A stretch of DNA of 64,000 bases from Micrasema longulum (lineage: Eukaryota; Arthropoda; Insecta; Trichoptera; Brachycentridae): positions 1-64,000 of the forward strand of contig JAGVSM010002866.1 in NCBI GenBank assembly GCA_022494885.1, in the 5' to 3' direction. Below the pieces are notes generated by a model, which was not told the DNA's origin, made no database searches, and worked only from the letters and a program-made list of their open reading frames with translations. Positions 9,592-19,860 of the stretch are shown here, piece by piece (within the stretch, counting starts at the first letter, position 1; each line of letters starts with the position of its first letter). Position numbers and translations under genes: made by a program.

Positions 9592-11139
9592 TTACTTAAT
9601 GTACCGTCTATCAGAATAATCACCTACTCTGTAGTGTATCTTGTGAATCCGTTGCATATGTTTATTGATGTGACTATTCCTTTTGAACTTCGCATCACAT
9701 TTAGGGCAAGAGAACTTTCTTTCGTCAGAGTGCGACCCCATATGTAACTTAAGTTTGTATTTGCCGTTGCACTTGTACGGACAGAGCTCGCACTTGAAAT
9801 TTTTCTCTTCCTGGTGAGTCAGCAAATGAGCGATCAAAGTTGGCTTAGTTCGGGTTTTGAATCCGCAGATGTCGCATAAATGCTTCTTCGGGTCGGTGTG
9901 CAATTTGGCGTGCATATCTCTCTCGGATTTGTCCACAAAAGTGCGCCCGCAAAACTCGCACGCGAAGTCGCGAATATTCAAATGCCGCTTGATGTGGACC
10001 TGAAGCGTTTGCCTCGAGTGGAGCTGCTTGCCGCACATTTCGCAAGTGTATTTAAGGGGCTCGTAAGAAGTGTTCGTTTTGTACAGTTTGTCAAATTGGC
10101 GGGGCTGGAGGTCGTAGTGTTTGAGTTTAGTGTGGCCGACCAAGTTTCTCGGGCTAGAAAATTGGACGTTGCAAAGGACGCAATTGTAAGGCTTAATAAC
10201 TTGCGGTTTGGCTTCTGATTTGTCGGTCTCTTGTGACTTGAGAGCATTCGAGGAATCGGAATCGTTCACTGCGTCTAATTTTTCGCTGCACGTTAGCTGA
10301 CTTTTCGGCTTCTTCTTCTTGCAAATTATCTTGTGCACTTTGAAGTAAGTATGATTGATGAAGCTCGCCTGGCAGAATTCGCATTTAAAAGCTTTTTTAG
10401 AGATGCACATTTCTCTGTGGATTTTCATTTTATGTAAACTGGGAAAACGAAGTTGGCAAACATCGCAATAGAATTTATTCTTTCTCAAGTGCGTACTAAA
10501 ATGGGCAACCATTTGATTCTGCAGATTGCAGGAGAAGGTGCACCTGGTGCAGTTCAACCTGCTGCGTGTATTGCGAGATACGGCTTTAGAATTACTCGCT
10601 TTTTCTTCACTTCTCTCTAATTTACTTGGCAATGCGTCGGCTTCGATGTTTGTTTCTTGATTAGAAGTATTCGTCGCGACATCAGATTGAACTTCGGTAA
10701 GTTCATCGGGGGATATATCGACTAATTGATCGCTTTGTCCATCACTATCAATATTGTCTTCTGACTCGTATTTGGAACAATCCGCAGTATTCACTTCTTC
10801 TTTCACGGGACTCTGTGTCCGTCTCGCCTTTTCCGGTTCCGGAACATCACCTTGATCGCAGTAAAACTTCCTCAGAAGCGAGTCGGAGAGTTCGCACCGA
10901 AGCCTGAAGTTGTTGGCGACCTCCAGGTCCCCTAAGCACTGAGCGCAGATTATATCGGGCAAGCCGTCCTGGCTTGCTACCTGCACTCGCGCGCACGACA
11001 TGATCATAGAAGCGATAGTGCTAGATTCTCTCTCGTCGAAAACGCATTCAGAATCTTCAATATTTTCTCTTAAACAAATTCGACATTGTTTACTGTGTTT
11101 TTTCTCTAAATATATTGGAATTTCGAATTCGGAATTCAT
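9592..11139 (-). CDS. ZAD-domain C2H2 zinc-finger protein (paralogue 2)
   Basis: 515-residue probable nuclear transcription factor and the closest relative of paralogue 1, in opposite orientation. ZAD cysteines are C19/C22 and C65/C68. The linker is acidic and shares QSPVKEEVN with paralogue 1, including one SUMO-acceptor-like VKEE. Nine fingers at about 197-217, 225-245, 253-273, 320-341, 366-386, 394-414, 422-442, 450-470 and 478-499; fingers 2 and 3 are C2HC. The tail is IHKIHYRVGDY.DRRYIK. It is shorter than paralogue 1 mainly because about 75 linker residues are absent. Single exon. The stop TAA again lies inside AATAAA. The start is supported by alignment with paralogue 1 (MNSEFEIPIY against MNSESEIQIY). 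Confidence 0.93.
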   Translation of the reverse strand: MNSEFEIPIYLEKKHSKQCRICLRENIEDSECVFDERESSTIASMIMSCARVQVASQDGLPDIICAQCLGDLEVANNFRLRCELSDSLLRKFYCDQGDVPEPEKARRTQSPVKEEVNTADCSKYESEDNIDSDGQSDQLVDISPDELTEVQSDVATNTSNQETNIEADALPSKLERSEEKASNSKAVSRNTRSRLNCTRCTFSCNLQNQMVAHFSTHLRKNKFYCDVCQLRFPSLHKMKIHREMCISKKAFKCEFCQASFINHTYFKVHKIICKKKKPKSQLTCSEKLDAVNDSDSSNALKSQETDKSEAKPQVIKPYNCVLCNVQFSSPRNLVGHTKLKHYDLQPRQFDKLYKTNTSYEPLKYTCEMCGKQLHSRQTLQVHIKRHLNIRDFACEFCGRTFVDKSERDMHAKLHTDPKKHLCDICGFKTRTKPTLIAHLLTHQEEKNFKCELCPYKCNGKYKLKLHMGSHSDERKFSCPKCDAKFKRNSHINKHMQRIHKIHYRVGDYSDRRYIK

Positions 11140-11289
11140 TTTGGGAAAATAAAAATTATAGGTTTGATATATAAACTGTTAATTAATAATTAAAGTAACG
11201 AGAAAAAACAAGATTTTATATACAAAAAACTATTAGGCTGTACGCGATCCCTGTTGCCATTAGCTGTCAGTTATAGTGTCAGTTGTCAA
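11140..11289. promoter_or_regulatory. Likely promoter region of paralogue 2
   Basis: About 150 AT-rich bases between the start codon and the end of a LINE. Contains two CTGTCAGTT-like words (about 11266-11286). No TATA box can be assigned with confidence. Confidence 0.3.
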
Positions 11290-11418
11290 AGATAAAAGAG
11301 GCGAATATTTTAATCTTCTTCTTCTTCTTTTTTTTTTTTCTCCACCAACTGGGGTGTTCTAGCCAGTGTCGAGTTTCAGATATTTATTTATTTTAATATT
11401 TACACATGGGTTAAGTTA

Positions 11419-11641
11419 GGGTTTCCTAGGACAGCGGCGCCCGTATCTTAACGGCCGTAGTGAACGGTGATGCGGTGGACGGCCGTCGTAACGGTGACTA
11501 GAGAGTGGTTTCCTAGGAAAACGATGTTGATAACACCGTTAAAAAATAAAACCACTCTCTAGTCACCACTGGGACGGCTGTCCACCGCATCACCGTTCAC
11601 TACGGCCGTTAAGATACGGTCACCGCTGTCCTAGGAAACCC
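11419..11641. mobile_element. 223-bp foldback MITE with TA target duplication
   Basis: Two arms of about 95 bp are near-perfect inverted repeats: GGGTTTCCTAGGACAGCGG at the left is mirrored by CCGCTGTCCTAGGAAACCC at the right. The centre is an AT-rich loop. TA flanks both sides (11417-11418 and 11642-11643), the signature of Tc1/mariner-type transposition. No coding capacity. It interrupts the 3' untranslated part of the Jockey-like LINE. Confidence 0.85.
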
Positions 11642-11799
11642 TAGCTTTAGTACTATTTACAAGTTAGTATTTGATATTACGTACACTATACATATATAAC
11701 TATATACAAATTAATATCATTTATAACTAATGGGACGTTGATATCGGAGAGGTCGGACAGGAACTCAGGGTAATAATAATTTTTGGGGCATCAAAAAAA

Positions 11800-12440
11800 A
11801 ATTTGATTTATATGTTTTTTTTATTTAACTTTTTGTAAATAATGTTATTTGTACATTGGCGGGCTTATTGCCAACTGGCAATTTCTTCCATCCAACCAAT
11901 AAAATAAAACTTTTATTTTTATAATTCAAGTTACAGAACATATTCAATAGAAAAAAAAAAGATTAAAAAGCTAAAAATATATAAAAATAGAAATAAACGT
12001 ATTTGTTTATAAATTACCTTAAATCGAAACTATTACTCAATGGGAAAAAGGAAAAAGAGGAAAAAGGAAAGGAGGAGAGATTAAGGAAGAGAAAGGAGAT
12101 GTTTCTTCAGACGTGATTTAAACAGAGATAATGTAGTAACATCTTTGATGGTGGATGGGAGATGATTCCACAGTCGAACCGCATGGACACTATATGAGTT
12201 AGAGAATAAAGAGGAATTGTGGATGGGTATTAAGAGAGTGCCTTGAGAATTAGAACGAAGAGGTAAAACCATGAACTGATACGCGTTGAAATTTTTCACG
12301 CAGGTATATAGGAGCGTTAGGACTATGGAGTACATTGAACAGAAGTGAGAGGGAGTGATAGTCTCTCCGCTGTCTAATTTTGAGCCATTTCAGTTGCCTA
12401 CGATAATCTCGGAAATGTGATCATATTTCCTAAGACCAAA
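11800..12440 (-). mobile_element. CR1-like LINE 3' fragment inserted in the Jockey-like LINE
   Basis: Minus-strand fragment whose frame (12335-12081) ends in HAVRLWNHLPSTIKDV and FKSRLKKHLL, the C-terminal signature of CR1/Jockey-type LINE polyproteins. The remaining sequence down to about 11800 is A/T-rich 3' untranslated region. Its edges are where homology to the second Jockey copy breaks off and resumes. Confidence 0.65.
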
Positions 12441-13700
12441 AATGTACTTCTCGAGCTGATATTCGCACATGGCAGAGTCCCGGACATGGATACTGAACTA
12501 GTGATAACCATTATAACACTGCCCAATGCGCATTCTGCATATGGAAGATGTCTCAAATTTGTTCATATTCACCAAGAACTAAGGCTTTTCTGTTGCATTT
12601 GGTTTTAATTGGAAAAGATGTCTTCCCTTGGCTTGAAAGGAGGCTACCTAATATTCTTGCCATCTGCGAAGTTGCTTCTCTTTTGTCATAACGAGGAGAT
12701 CACCTAGTAGTAGGAAATTACTATAGGCAGGATCCCCGGATCGGACCACCTCCCTTGCTAATGATTCCACCTTTTCGTTACCGGGAATACCACAATGGCT
12801 AGGGATCCAAAATATAACAACACTTTTATTTGATGCCTCTGATAACGAAAGACGAAATTGAGTTTTGACGCAGAGATTGTCCTCGCGATAAAAGAACGGA
12901 GGGGATTTGATCTTTTGTTGGGCACTCTGGAAATCCGATAGGAAACGGAACATGCTATATTGTGGGCTTTAGAATTATTTAACTCGGATTGTGATACATT
13001 CTGCTGTAAATACAGACGCATTGTTGTGCAATATGTACAATTTTCGAAAGCCCTCATCTTCACAATATATGGCCACACCTGTGTGGATTGGTGAATCTGA
13101 CCGAGATCCATCAGTGTAATTATTCTCCCACCTATCCATTTTGATGACCGAATTCGGTTGAAAGTACTCTAGGGCTGTAGGTGGCTTTCAAATTTGAATG
13201 TGAGTTCAATACTTCAGGCTTAAGTCAAGACTTTAAAAGGGAAACAATTAAGTGGGAAAAAGTCTTTAGAGTTTATATTGGTTTTAAAGGATTAGAAAAT
13301 ATGAAAACTGTTGACTTGTAAAGGATGGGTTTTATGGGACCAAAAAGGTGTCACAGCCAGAAAGAAATTATATTTTTTTGCATCGTCTTCCCTTCTTTTT
13401 GTATTCAATAATGTTTCATTGTAATTCCGAGTGGGGCATCAGAGGTTAATTGAAGTAGACTTCATGGCTCCGATGACTACCGGTTTGACACTTTGTTTAC
13501 TATGTGTTTTATGTATGAGTTCCATGTAAGAATAGCGTCCACAATTACTCCCAAGAACTTAATCTGGATCGTAAAAGGGACAATCTCATCTCTGTGCTGA
13601 ATTTTTATGGTTATGGTTTTTCTCTGTCTACAGAAGGTTATGGCATTACTTTTACCAGTTAGATAGATATAAGCCATGTTTCACTTACCAATTCCTGATC

Positions 13701-14097
13701 TTTCTTATACCTAAATTTAGAACGTTTTCTAGATTCTTTGGGTACTTCCCATATGCATACATAAAGAAATCAGCCGCTTATTGAATATATCCCTGCGGGA
13801 ACAATGTCGCTGATATCATGCGTATAGGTTTGTAAAATTTTCCATCTGTCCCACTAAATGTCTCACGGAAATCTTATTATTATATTTTTTGTTGTAAACT
13901 TTTAAAAATAATTTTTAAGTAGCTAGAATTCCTCTCGTCGATGCGCTTTATAGCTGCAAACTTTTGGTGACGTTAGCTTTCATATTATATTTAAATTAAA
14001 TTTCAATTATAAATAGAGTCTAGATTTTTGACTGCCCATATGCTACTCTAGATTCTATTTGTAAACGATTATAAATTAAAAACACTTCTTATTGACA
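13701..14097. other. Intergenic, no gene seen
   Basis: AT-rich. A weakly repeated phrase (GATGCGCTTTATAGCTGCAA near 13938) recurs in decayed form near 14510 and 14600, suggesting an old tandem repeat of about 80-600 bp spacing. No coding signal. Confidence 0.35.
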
Positions 14098-14460
14098 ATA
14101 TTTTGGGTTTGTCCAAATTTTTGTAGACAAGGACTGGTTTCAACTCCTCAGGGAGCTGTTAATATTAACACATTACAACAGAGATGAAGAACATTTTAGA
14201 GAAGGTAATATAGAAGTCTAGGCATCTACAGGGCTTATGACCCATCATTGGCTGGTTTACGTTTTACATAGGTAACGGTTACGGTTTACATAGATGAAAG
14301 AATTGAAGGGATATAGATGTTCAAATACAAGCAGAATGGTGAATGTTCCACAGTGTGTAAAGTGGCCACTTAAACCATGACAGGTCATAAGCCCTGTAGA
14401 TGCCTAGACTTCTATATTACCTTCTCTAAAATGTTCTTCATCTCTGTTGTAACTTCTTAT
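14098..14460. mobile_element. Foldback element with long inverted repeats
   Basis: Left arm (14098-14245) runs from GGGTTTGTCCAAATTTTTG through AACAGAGATGAAGAACATT to TCTAGGCATCTACAGGGC. The right arm (about 14375-14455) repeats the inner half in inverted order and lacks the outermost part. Same family as 6075-6795, 35628-35845 and 43432-43795. Confidence 0.7.
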
Positions 14461-14599
14461 TGTTTTTTTTGTACAGTGTAAATAGAGATTAGATTTCTAA
14501 ACATCCGTGCGCTATGTAGCTGCAAAACATGTTGTAATCTAGCTTCTATATGATTAAAATTTATCAAAAATGGGAAACTAAAATCCCAACCGCCTATGC

Positions 14600-15085
14600 G
14601 CTCTGTAGCTGCAAGGCGTATTGTACAGCGCCCTTGAAGTGATTTTCACAAAAAAAGCGCTATTTGGGTTTCAGATATGGAATCCCTATTTTGTTTAGGA
14701 TGCCAACTTGTCGGAAAGAGTCCAAAGACGAGCTACAAAGTTCTCTGGAAAGTGAGAGACTGGAAACTCTCGGTCCCACAACGCTGCAGGAACAGCGACA
14801 AAGTGGTGACCTGATAGAGACATACAAGATACTCGACAGTCAATATTGCTGCCCAAATTTGGATCCAATGTTCGAGCTTAAACATGATGCTTGTCTTCTA
14901 GGCCACAGTCTCAGGCTGGAGAAAACAAGATTCAATCTAAATCCACGAAAGCATTTCCTGAGCCAATAGGGTTGTTGATGGTTGGAATAAGCTGCCACAA
15001 GAGCTGATCTCAAGGTGTAGTCTCAATGGGTTAAAAAATGGACTAGATTTGTTTCGGAAAAGTAAAGTGCGCCAACAACTAACTT
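14600..15085 (+). mobile_element. CR1-like LINE remnant, C-terminal end
   Basis: Translation shows RLETLGPTTLQEQR.SGDLIETYKI, then LEKTRFNLNPRK and, after a stop, VVDGWNKLPQE and GLKNGLDLFR. This order is typical of the end of CR1-clade polyproteins. One in-frame stop separates the last parts. 5' truncated. Confidence 0.75.
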
Positions 15086-15121
15086 TCATTAAAATAAATT
15101 TAAGCTGCTCTCTTAAAATTA

Positions 15122-15265
15122 ATGTCATCATCATTCCCTTTCCGCACCTAATGATGCATAGGGCACTGCATTGGTACACCAATCGCAGTGTATCTCGATC
15201 ATTTTTGTTACATGAAGGTAAGATGATCAGTCTTACATTTCAGGTACCAGTCCAGGGACTATAAA
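15122..15265 (-). mobile_element. SINE family 1, 3' part, reversed
   Basis: Reverse complement of the SINE 3' part: CCCTTTCCGCACCTAATG, TTGGTACACCAATCGCAG, ATGAAGGTAAGATGATCAG and CAGTCCAGGGACTA. It lies about 50 bases beyond the stop codon of the third ZAD gene. Confidence 0.75.
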
Positions 15266-15314
15266 TAATAAGAATCACCATTCATGAATAAAAGTTTTTT
15301 TTTAAGGTCAAATT

Positions 15315-16946
15315 TTATTCTTTAATCACTCTTCTATCAGTGTGGTCACCTACTTTATAAACTATCTTGTGGATTCGTATCATATGTCTGTTAATATGGC
15401 AGTTTCTTTTAAATTGCACTTTACAAATTGGGCAATTGTGTTTTCTCTCTTCCGAGTGGGATAGCATATGCTTCTGCAAGGCGGGGTTATCGTAACACCG
15501 GTATTCGCAAACTTGGCATTTGATGTTCTTCTCTCCGGTGTGGATCATCAGGTGGCCGATCAGGGCTCGCTTCATGCGAGTCTTGTGGCCGCAGAAGTCA
15601 CATTCGAACTTCTTGGGGTCGGTGTGCATCTTGACGTGGACGGAGAGATCTCCTTTACCCGCGAAAGAGCGGCCGCAGACATCGCAGTGGAAGTTGCGAA
15701 TATTCATGTGCCGGTTTATGTGAACTTGGAGGGTCTGCTGGGACGAGAGCTGTTTGCCGCACAACTCGCACATGTTGGCCTCTTTGTGGATACGTTTATG
15801 CACTTTGAGAGACTGGCGGTTTTTAAAACGTTTACCACAAATCAGACAGTCAAATTTAGTGAGATTACTGTGAACTTTTTTGTGTTTATTCAATCTGGCG
15901 AGGCTGGTGAATTTGGTACAGCAAAAACTGCAGTAGTGAGGATTGTTGGCGATTTGCGTCTTGCGGTCTTGGAGGAATACGGAGTTGGATCCGAACGGCC
16001 TCTTCGCCGAGCAAAACATCTTGTGCACTCTCAAGTAGTGGGAGTTATTGAAGCGAGCTCCGCAGGTATCACACCCCAAGGAAATTTGCAGCGTGTGCTT
16101 TCTGGCGTGGGAAGTAAGTTGGAACCGATAACGACACTTAAAGGAACATTCAGTACAAGAAAATCTCTCTTTATCGGAGTGATTTGTAATTTTCGAATGA
16201 TTTTTCTTTTCCTTTCTTTTTTGCAATGGAGATTTCTTGCAGTTCATTCTTTCGGTATATTCAAATTCCGACATCTCAACTAATGGATCACTGTATACAT
16301 CGCTATCGACATTATTGTCAAGCTCTGATTTAATCCACGCATCGCTTTGTGCTTCGTCCTTCATAAAAGTCGGTGCTTGCCTCTCAGAAAGATTATTCAA
16401 TTCACTTATTTCTGGTGTAGATAAAAAATCACTGTTACTAATTGCGGTATCGTTGTTTGCTAGAGTTTTGGAGGAAAAATTACATTTGTTCCGAGACTGT
16501 GATTTCTCGTGACTGACAAGATCAGTGAGTTCACAAGCGAGGGATCGAATGAAGGAATCACTATTGATGTTATCATCCAGCTCGTAATTGATCCACGCTT
16601 CTTCCTTTAAAGAAGTCGGTGCCTGACTTTGGCCGGGTTTCTGGGCACTCCCCTGTCCGGTACCGCCGCGAGACTTCCTCAGAAGGTAATCGGCGAGCTC
16701 GCACCGGAGCCTGAAGCTGTTGGCAGCCTCCAGGTCCCCTAGGCACCGGGAGCAGATGATATCGGGCAAGCCATCCTGGCAGGCTATCTGCACTTGTGCG
16801 CACAGCATCACCATGGACGCGATACAACTTGAGTCAATCTTGTCAAAGATATATTTCGATTTTCTAATGTTTTCAGTGAGGCAAACACGACATAGCTTTG
16901 TTGATCTTTTCACCAATATATTTTCTATTTGGAATTTTGCTTGCAT
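15315..16946 (-). CDS. ZAD-domain C2H2 zinc-finger protein (paralogue 3)
   Basis: Probable nuclear transcription factor. The open frame begins at 16973 (552 residues), but the second ATG at 16946 (543 residues) is chosen because it puts the first ZAD cysteine at residue 19, as in the paralogues. Numbering from the upper start: ZAD cysteines C28/C31 and C74/C77. The linker contains two copies of a related block (QAPT..K.EA ... W I..ELD.N..SD) with SUMO-like LKEE, MKDE and IKSE. Nine fingers at about 273-293, 301-321, 348-368, 376-396, 402-422, 430-450, 458-478, 486-506 and 514-535. Tail YKVGDHTDRRVIKE. Single exon. The stop TAA lies inside AATAAA. It belongs to the subgroup with paralogues 4 and 5. 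Confidence 0.92.
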   Translation of the reverse strand: MQAKFQIENILVKRSTKLCRVCLTENIRKSKYIFDKIDSSCIASMVMLCAQVQIACQDGLPDIICSRCLGDLEAANSFRLRCELADYLLRKSRGGTGQGSAQKPGQSQAPTSLKEEAWINYELDDNINSDSFIRSLACELTDLVSHEKSQSRNKCNFSSKTLANNDTAISNSDFLSTPEISELNNLSERQAPTFMKDEAQSDAWIKSELDNNVDSDVYSDPLVEMSEFEYTERMNCKKSPLQKRKEKKNHSKITNHSDKERFSCTECSFKCRYRFQLTSHARKHTLQISLGCDTCGARFNNSHYLRVHKMFCSAKRPFGSNSVFLQDRKTQIANNPHYCSFCCTKFTSLARLNKHKKVHSNLTKFDCLICGKRFKNRQSLKVHKRIHKEANMCELCGKQLSSQQTLQVHINRHMNIRNFHCDVCGRSFAGKGDLSVHVKMHTDPKKFECDFCGHKTRMKRALIGHLMIHTGEKNIKCQVCEYRCYDNPALQKHMLSHSEERKHNCPICKVQFKRNCHINRHMIRIHKIVYKVGDHTDRRVIKE

Positions 16947-16973
16947 TTTTACAATACTTTTTATGTTTGACAT

Positions 16974-17369
16974 TTGAAGATGAATTTAATGCGAATAAAA
17001 TCGTAAACATGAAGATAAAGTTTATAATATTTAGATGCTACATCGGATACTAAAAAATAAAACTATGACACAGATCACAACAGAGATTAGATCACAATCT
17101 GTCACAATTACAGTAAACGTCAAATTAAATGAAAGCGTAGAAAAAAATATAATAACAGTACTTGGGAGTAGTGATGTCATAACAATTTATTTTAATAATC
17201 GACTACTTCGAATCCGGAATATTAAGTTATTTTAATAATCGATTAATATCTGTGTGCGAATGTCAGTATGCGGAGCAAGACGTTTTTTTTTTTTTTAAAA
17301 GGAGGAAGTTCTTATTATTTACTCAAATATTTAAATTTTTAGACCATTTCCTAAAAGTCGTAAATAACT
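16974..17369. promoter_or_regulatory. Upstream region of paralogue 3
   Basis: AT-rich and without coding sequence. A repeated phrase TTATTTTAATAATCGA (about 17188 and 17229) is seen, followed by a T run at 17282. Promoter elements cannot be pinpointed. Confidence 0.3.
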
Positions 17370-17605
17370 TTCCGCGCCTAATGGTGCAAGGGCACTGCAT
17401 TGGTACACCAATCGCAGCGTATCTTGATCATTTTTGATACATGAAGGCAAGGTGATCAGTCTTACGCTTCAGGCACCAATCTAGGGACTATGAAATTTTA
17501 AAACACTTTTAAATAATATTTCTTATCAACCATGTCGGGAATCGAACCCGAGACCTCTTGCATGGTAGGCAAATGCGCTGACCATTACACTACGAGGCCG
17601 ACTAA
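17370..17605 (-). mobile_element. SINE family 1, full-length, tRNA-like head
   Basis: Reverse-oriented SINE with the complete structure. The tRNA-like head is at about 17531-17601. Box B (GGGTTCGATTCCC on the minus strand) is intact at 17537-17549, and a box A-like TAGTGTAATGGTC is present. The anticodon arm folds as TTTGC/GCAAG with loop CTACCAT, which resembles a glycine tRNA. The unrelated body follows, ending with GGACTGG and TGGTACACCAATCGCAG words. Pol III transcription is expected for the family. The head is not a functional tRNA gene because it lacks a proper acceptor stem. Confidence 0.8.
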
Positions 17606-18297
17606 GGGTTAGTTTTTCGTTTTATCTCCTGATGTGATTGGCTAGAGGATTGTTGTCTATTGTTTGAATCTATATTGTTATTCGTATTGTTCTCATGCAT
17701 GTTTATTGTAAATTAATGTAACTTGTTTTTGTCCGATGTTATCAGGTTTTAGTAGAAGGCCCTAATAAAGAAAAAAAATGGTGGTGCATTTTGTATAAGA
17801 ATTCGTTTTTCAAAAATGAACCAAATGTTAAAAAAAATATTTAAGCATTACTAAAAAATCCATTTAAAATCAGCTAATATGTAGAAATTAAGAAATTGTT
17901 AGGAAATTAATCAATTCAGTATCCATTAAAAATAATTGAACTTTTTTAGTATGAAAAAAACGACACTTTTTGGAATATGCCTTTTAGTGGAGTGCAACCC
18001 TGGAAGTTTGACGAAAAACACATATTCGCTCCTAACTTTTTTTCCGATGAACGCATTGAAGATATTATTTTTACAAACCAAATTTACGTAAATTAGATTA
18101 TTTTGATAAAAATCGCCCATAAACTGGTTTAGTAGTTATTGAGTCTATAAAGGACAAACATACATGCATTTATTTTTATATATATTATCACGGGGGGGGG
18201 GGGGTAAAATAATATGTAAAAAAAAATATGTTTTTATGGGGTTGTTTGGGTATTGAGATAGATAGGTGGCGAGAGAAAAATTATAGACGAGATTTGA
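17606..18297. other. Intergenic; contains RTE-like 3' remnant
   Basis: From about 17930 to 18180 the sequence matches the remnant at 49060-49320: GAGTGCAACCCTGG.AG, TCTAACTTTTTTTCC.ATG, then the AAACTGGTTTAGTAGTT end and a TTATTTTTATATATAT tail. A run of thirteen G lies at 18192-18204. No gene seen. Confidence 0.5.
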
Positions 18298-19300
18298 TCA
18301 TCTCGGAGGCTGTGAAAAATCAAGTTCCGCGTTCGCACGTATGAGTAGACGGAAGCTGTCCGTCTCTCCGCTAACTGAGAGAAAGCGGGAACATCCGCCG
18401 AACGGAAACTTGAGATGAATTTGGAAGATCGCGTCTTCCTGGTGCCTCATCAGATATGTAGAATAGTAAGTTCCTTCGATGGCAAACACATGGGTGTTCC
18501 CATTTTTATTCCCCATCATGATAATATAATCCTAATTAAAACTAAATGAATTTAAAGCCCAAAAGAAACTAAAAAAACTTAAATCTATTCTGAAAACGAG
18601 TAAATTGGAAGATAATTTAAAAAGCTTGAATGTTTTATGTACCTATGTTTATTAAACTAGAACATGGAAATAATCTTAGAACTAGTTACAAACATGAGAC
18701 AAAGAAAAATACTTACAGATCTAGGTCCTTAACTAATGCAGTTCATAATTGTCACTCTTCACTAATATCTTAACTCTATCACAATATTATCGGTGGTTTC
18801 ACTTATGTGGAGAGATGACGGATGGTAGTCCGGATGCTGTGTTTGGACGAACACATGCTGGGCGATTTCCTGGGCGGCGATCTGCCATGGATAGAGCCAT
18901 GGGCGGCTCTCGGGATTCAGTCCCGTGGCGATGGTGACGGCGACAGCCAGCTGGAAGACTGGCCGGCCGTGGGCTGGGCACACGCGCTGGCGGTGCAGGA
19001 AACTGACGTTCCTTTGGAGGACGATGGATGTCCTGGATGTGGAGGGTCCTTCGCGGCTGGAAGGCGGCCTCCGACGACCCTCGTGGAGTAGTCGGATTCC
19101 ACGAGGTTTGCTACGTAGCACTGGCTACCCGTACACTCACTTCACTTCAACTTCCACGACTCTCGACATTGTATCGTCTCCGCGATCGACGGTACGATCG
19201 CGTAGACTCGACTCGCTTCCCCGACTGTCGACCGACTCTTGGTCGACTCTCCTTCCCGGCTGTATTCCGACTCTACTAGTTCCGAGTGTTTGGGGTGGTT
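18298..19300. other. Unidentified, partly GC-rich segment
   Basis: 18298-18519 has an open minus-strand frame of 73 codons (starts MMGNKNGNTHVFAIEG). 18800-19290 is clearly GC-rich, with overlapping open frames on both strands (plus strand 18822-19091, 89 codons; minus strand 19121-18762, 119 codons). No domain is recognised, and 19150-19270 is a run of CGACTC-like words. It could be an old transposon, a host exon or a non-coding GC island. Confidence 0.35.
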
Positions 19301-19574
19301 TTATAACTCCCAAATTAGGAGGTCTCTCCTTTTCTCTTTCACTTATTGCCTAAAACTCAATGTCTCTTTTCCACACTTATTAATAAACACCTTGTCATAT
19401 TTAAAACTAAAATACTATGTTCTGCATATTGTTTCTTATAAAACTAAATTATAATTAACTAAGATTAGAGTGTGTATAATAGTAAATACGTTAAAATAAA
19501 TATAAACTAAACATAGAAAATTAAATCATCAAACTAATTTATATTTTTGAAGATTAGAAAGGAATAATTAATTA

Positions 19575-19740
19575 AAAATTGGAGGTTGGCGCGTTCGCCT
19601 ACCACACTTGAGGTCCTAGGTTCGATTCCTGGCAAGGTGGATGTGAAATACCTTCATACATATTATAAAATAATCGCTGATACGTTGCGATTTGCGCACT
19701 GGTGCAGTGCCTTGTGTACCACGGGCGCGGATTAGAAAAT
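19575..19740 (+). mobile_element. Divergent tRNA-derived SINE
   Basis: Head with GGCGCGTTCGCCTACCACA and a box B-like GGTTCGATTCCTGG, followed by a body resembling SINE family 1 (GATACGTTGCGATT, GTGCAGTGCCTTGTGTACCA). More diverged than the other copies. A 60-bp RTE-like fragment (GGAATAATCGGTGCGCGTAT) follows at 19790-19860. Confidence 0.6.
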
Positions 19741-19860
19741 GATGGCGCAAAAGTTAATTAGAGTTTTAAGTTAATATGTGGCAAGTTGGAATAATCGGTG
19801 CGCGTATAAATGAAGATGTATGAAATTTGAAGAAGAAAGGTTTGTATGTATCACAGAGGA

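Larger units (their letters stand above)
11290..13700 (-). mobile_element. Jockey-like LINE, 3' part, split by two later insertions
   Basis: Minus-strand non-LTR retrotransposon. From its 5' side: reverse transcriptase end with KFLGVIVDAILTWNSYIKH (about 13480-13570), an RNase H-like part with IFWIPSHCGIPGNEKVESLA (about 12760-12820), then GDPAYSNFLLLGDLL. Comparison with the copy at 27810-28390 shows that homologous sequence resumes at about 12445-12520, again at 11710-11795, and after a gap ends at about 11290 in a TTC-repeat (GAA on the coding strand) tail. The gaps are the insertions at about 11800-12440 and 11419-11641. Coding frames are broken. Confidence 0.75.

Noticed and set aside
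15468..16283. Long open frame (271 codons) on the plus strand
   Set aside because: It is antisense to the zinc-finger gene at 15315 and its composition mirrors that gene's codons; no domain.
17531..17601. tRNA gene (glycine-like) on the minus strand
   Set aside because: Box A, box B and an anticodon arm are present, but the acceptor stem does not pair, and the sequence is fused to the SINE body repeated elsewhere. It is a SINE head.
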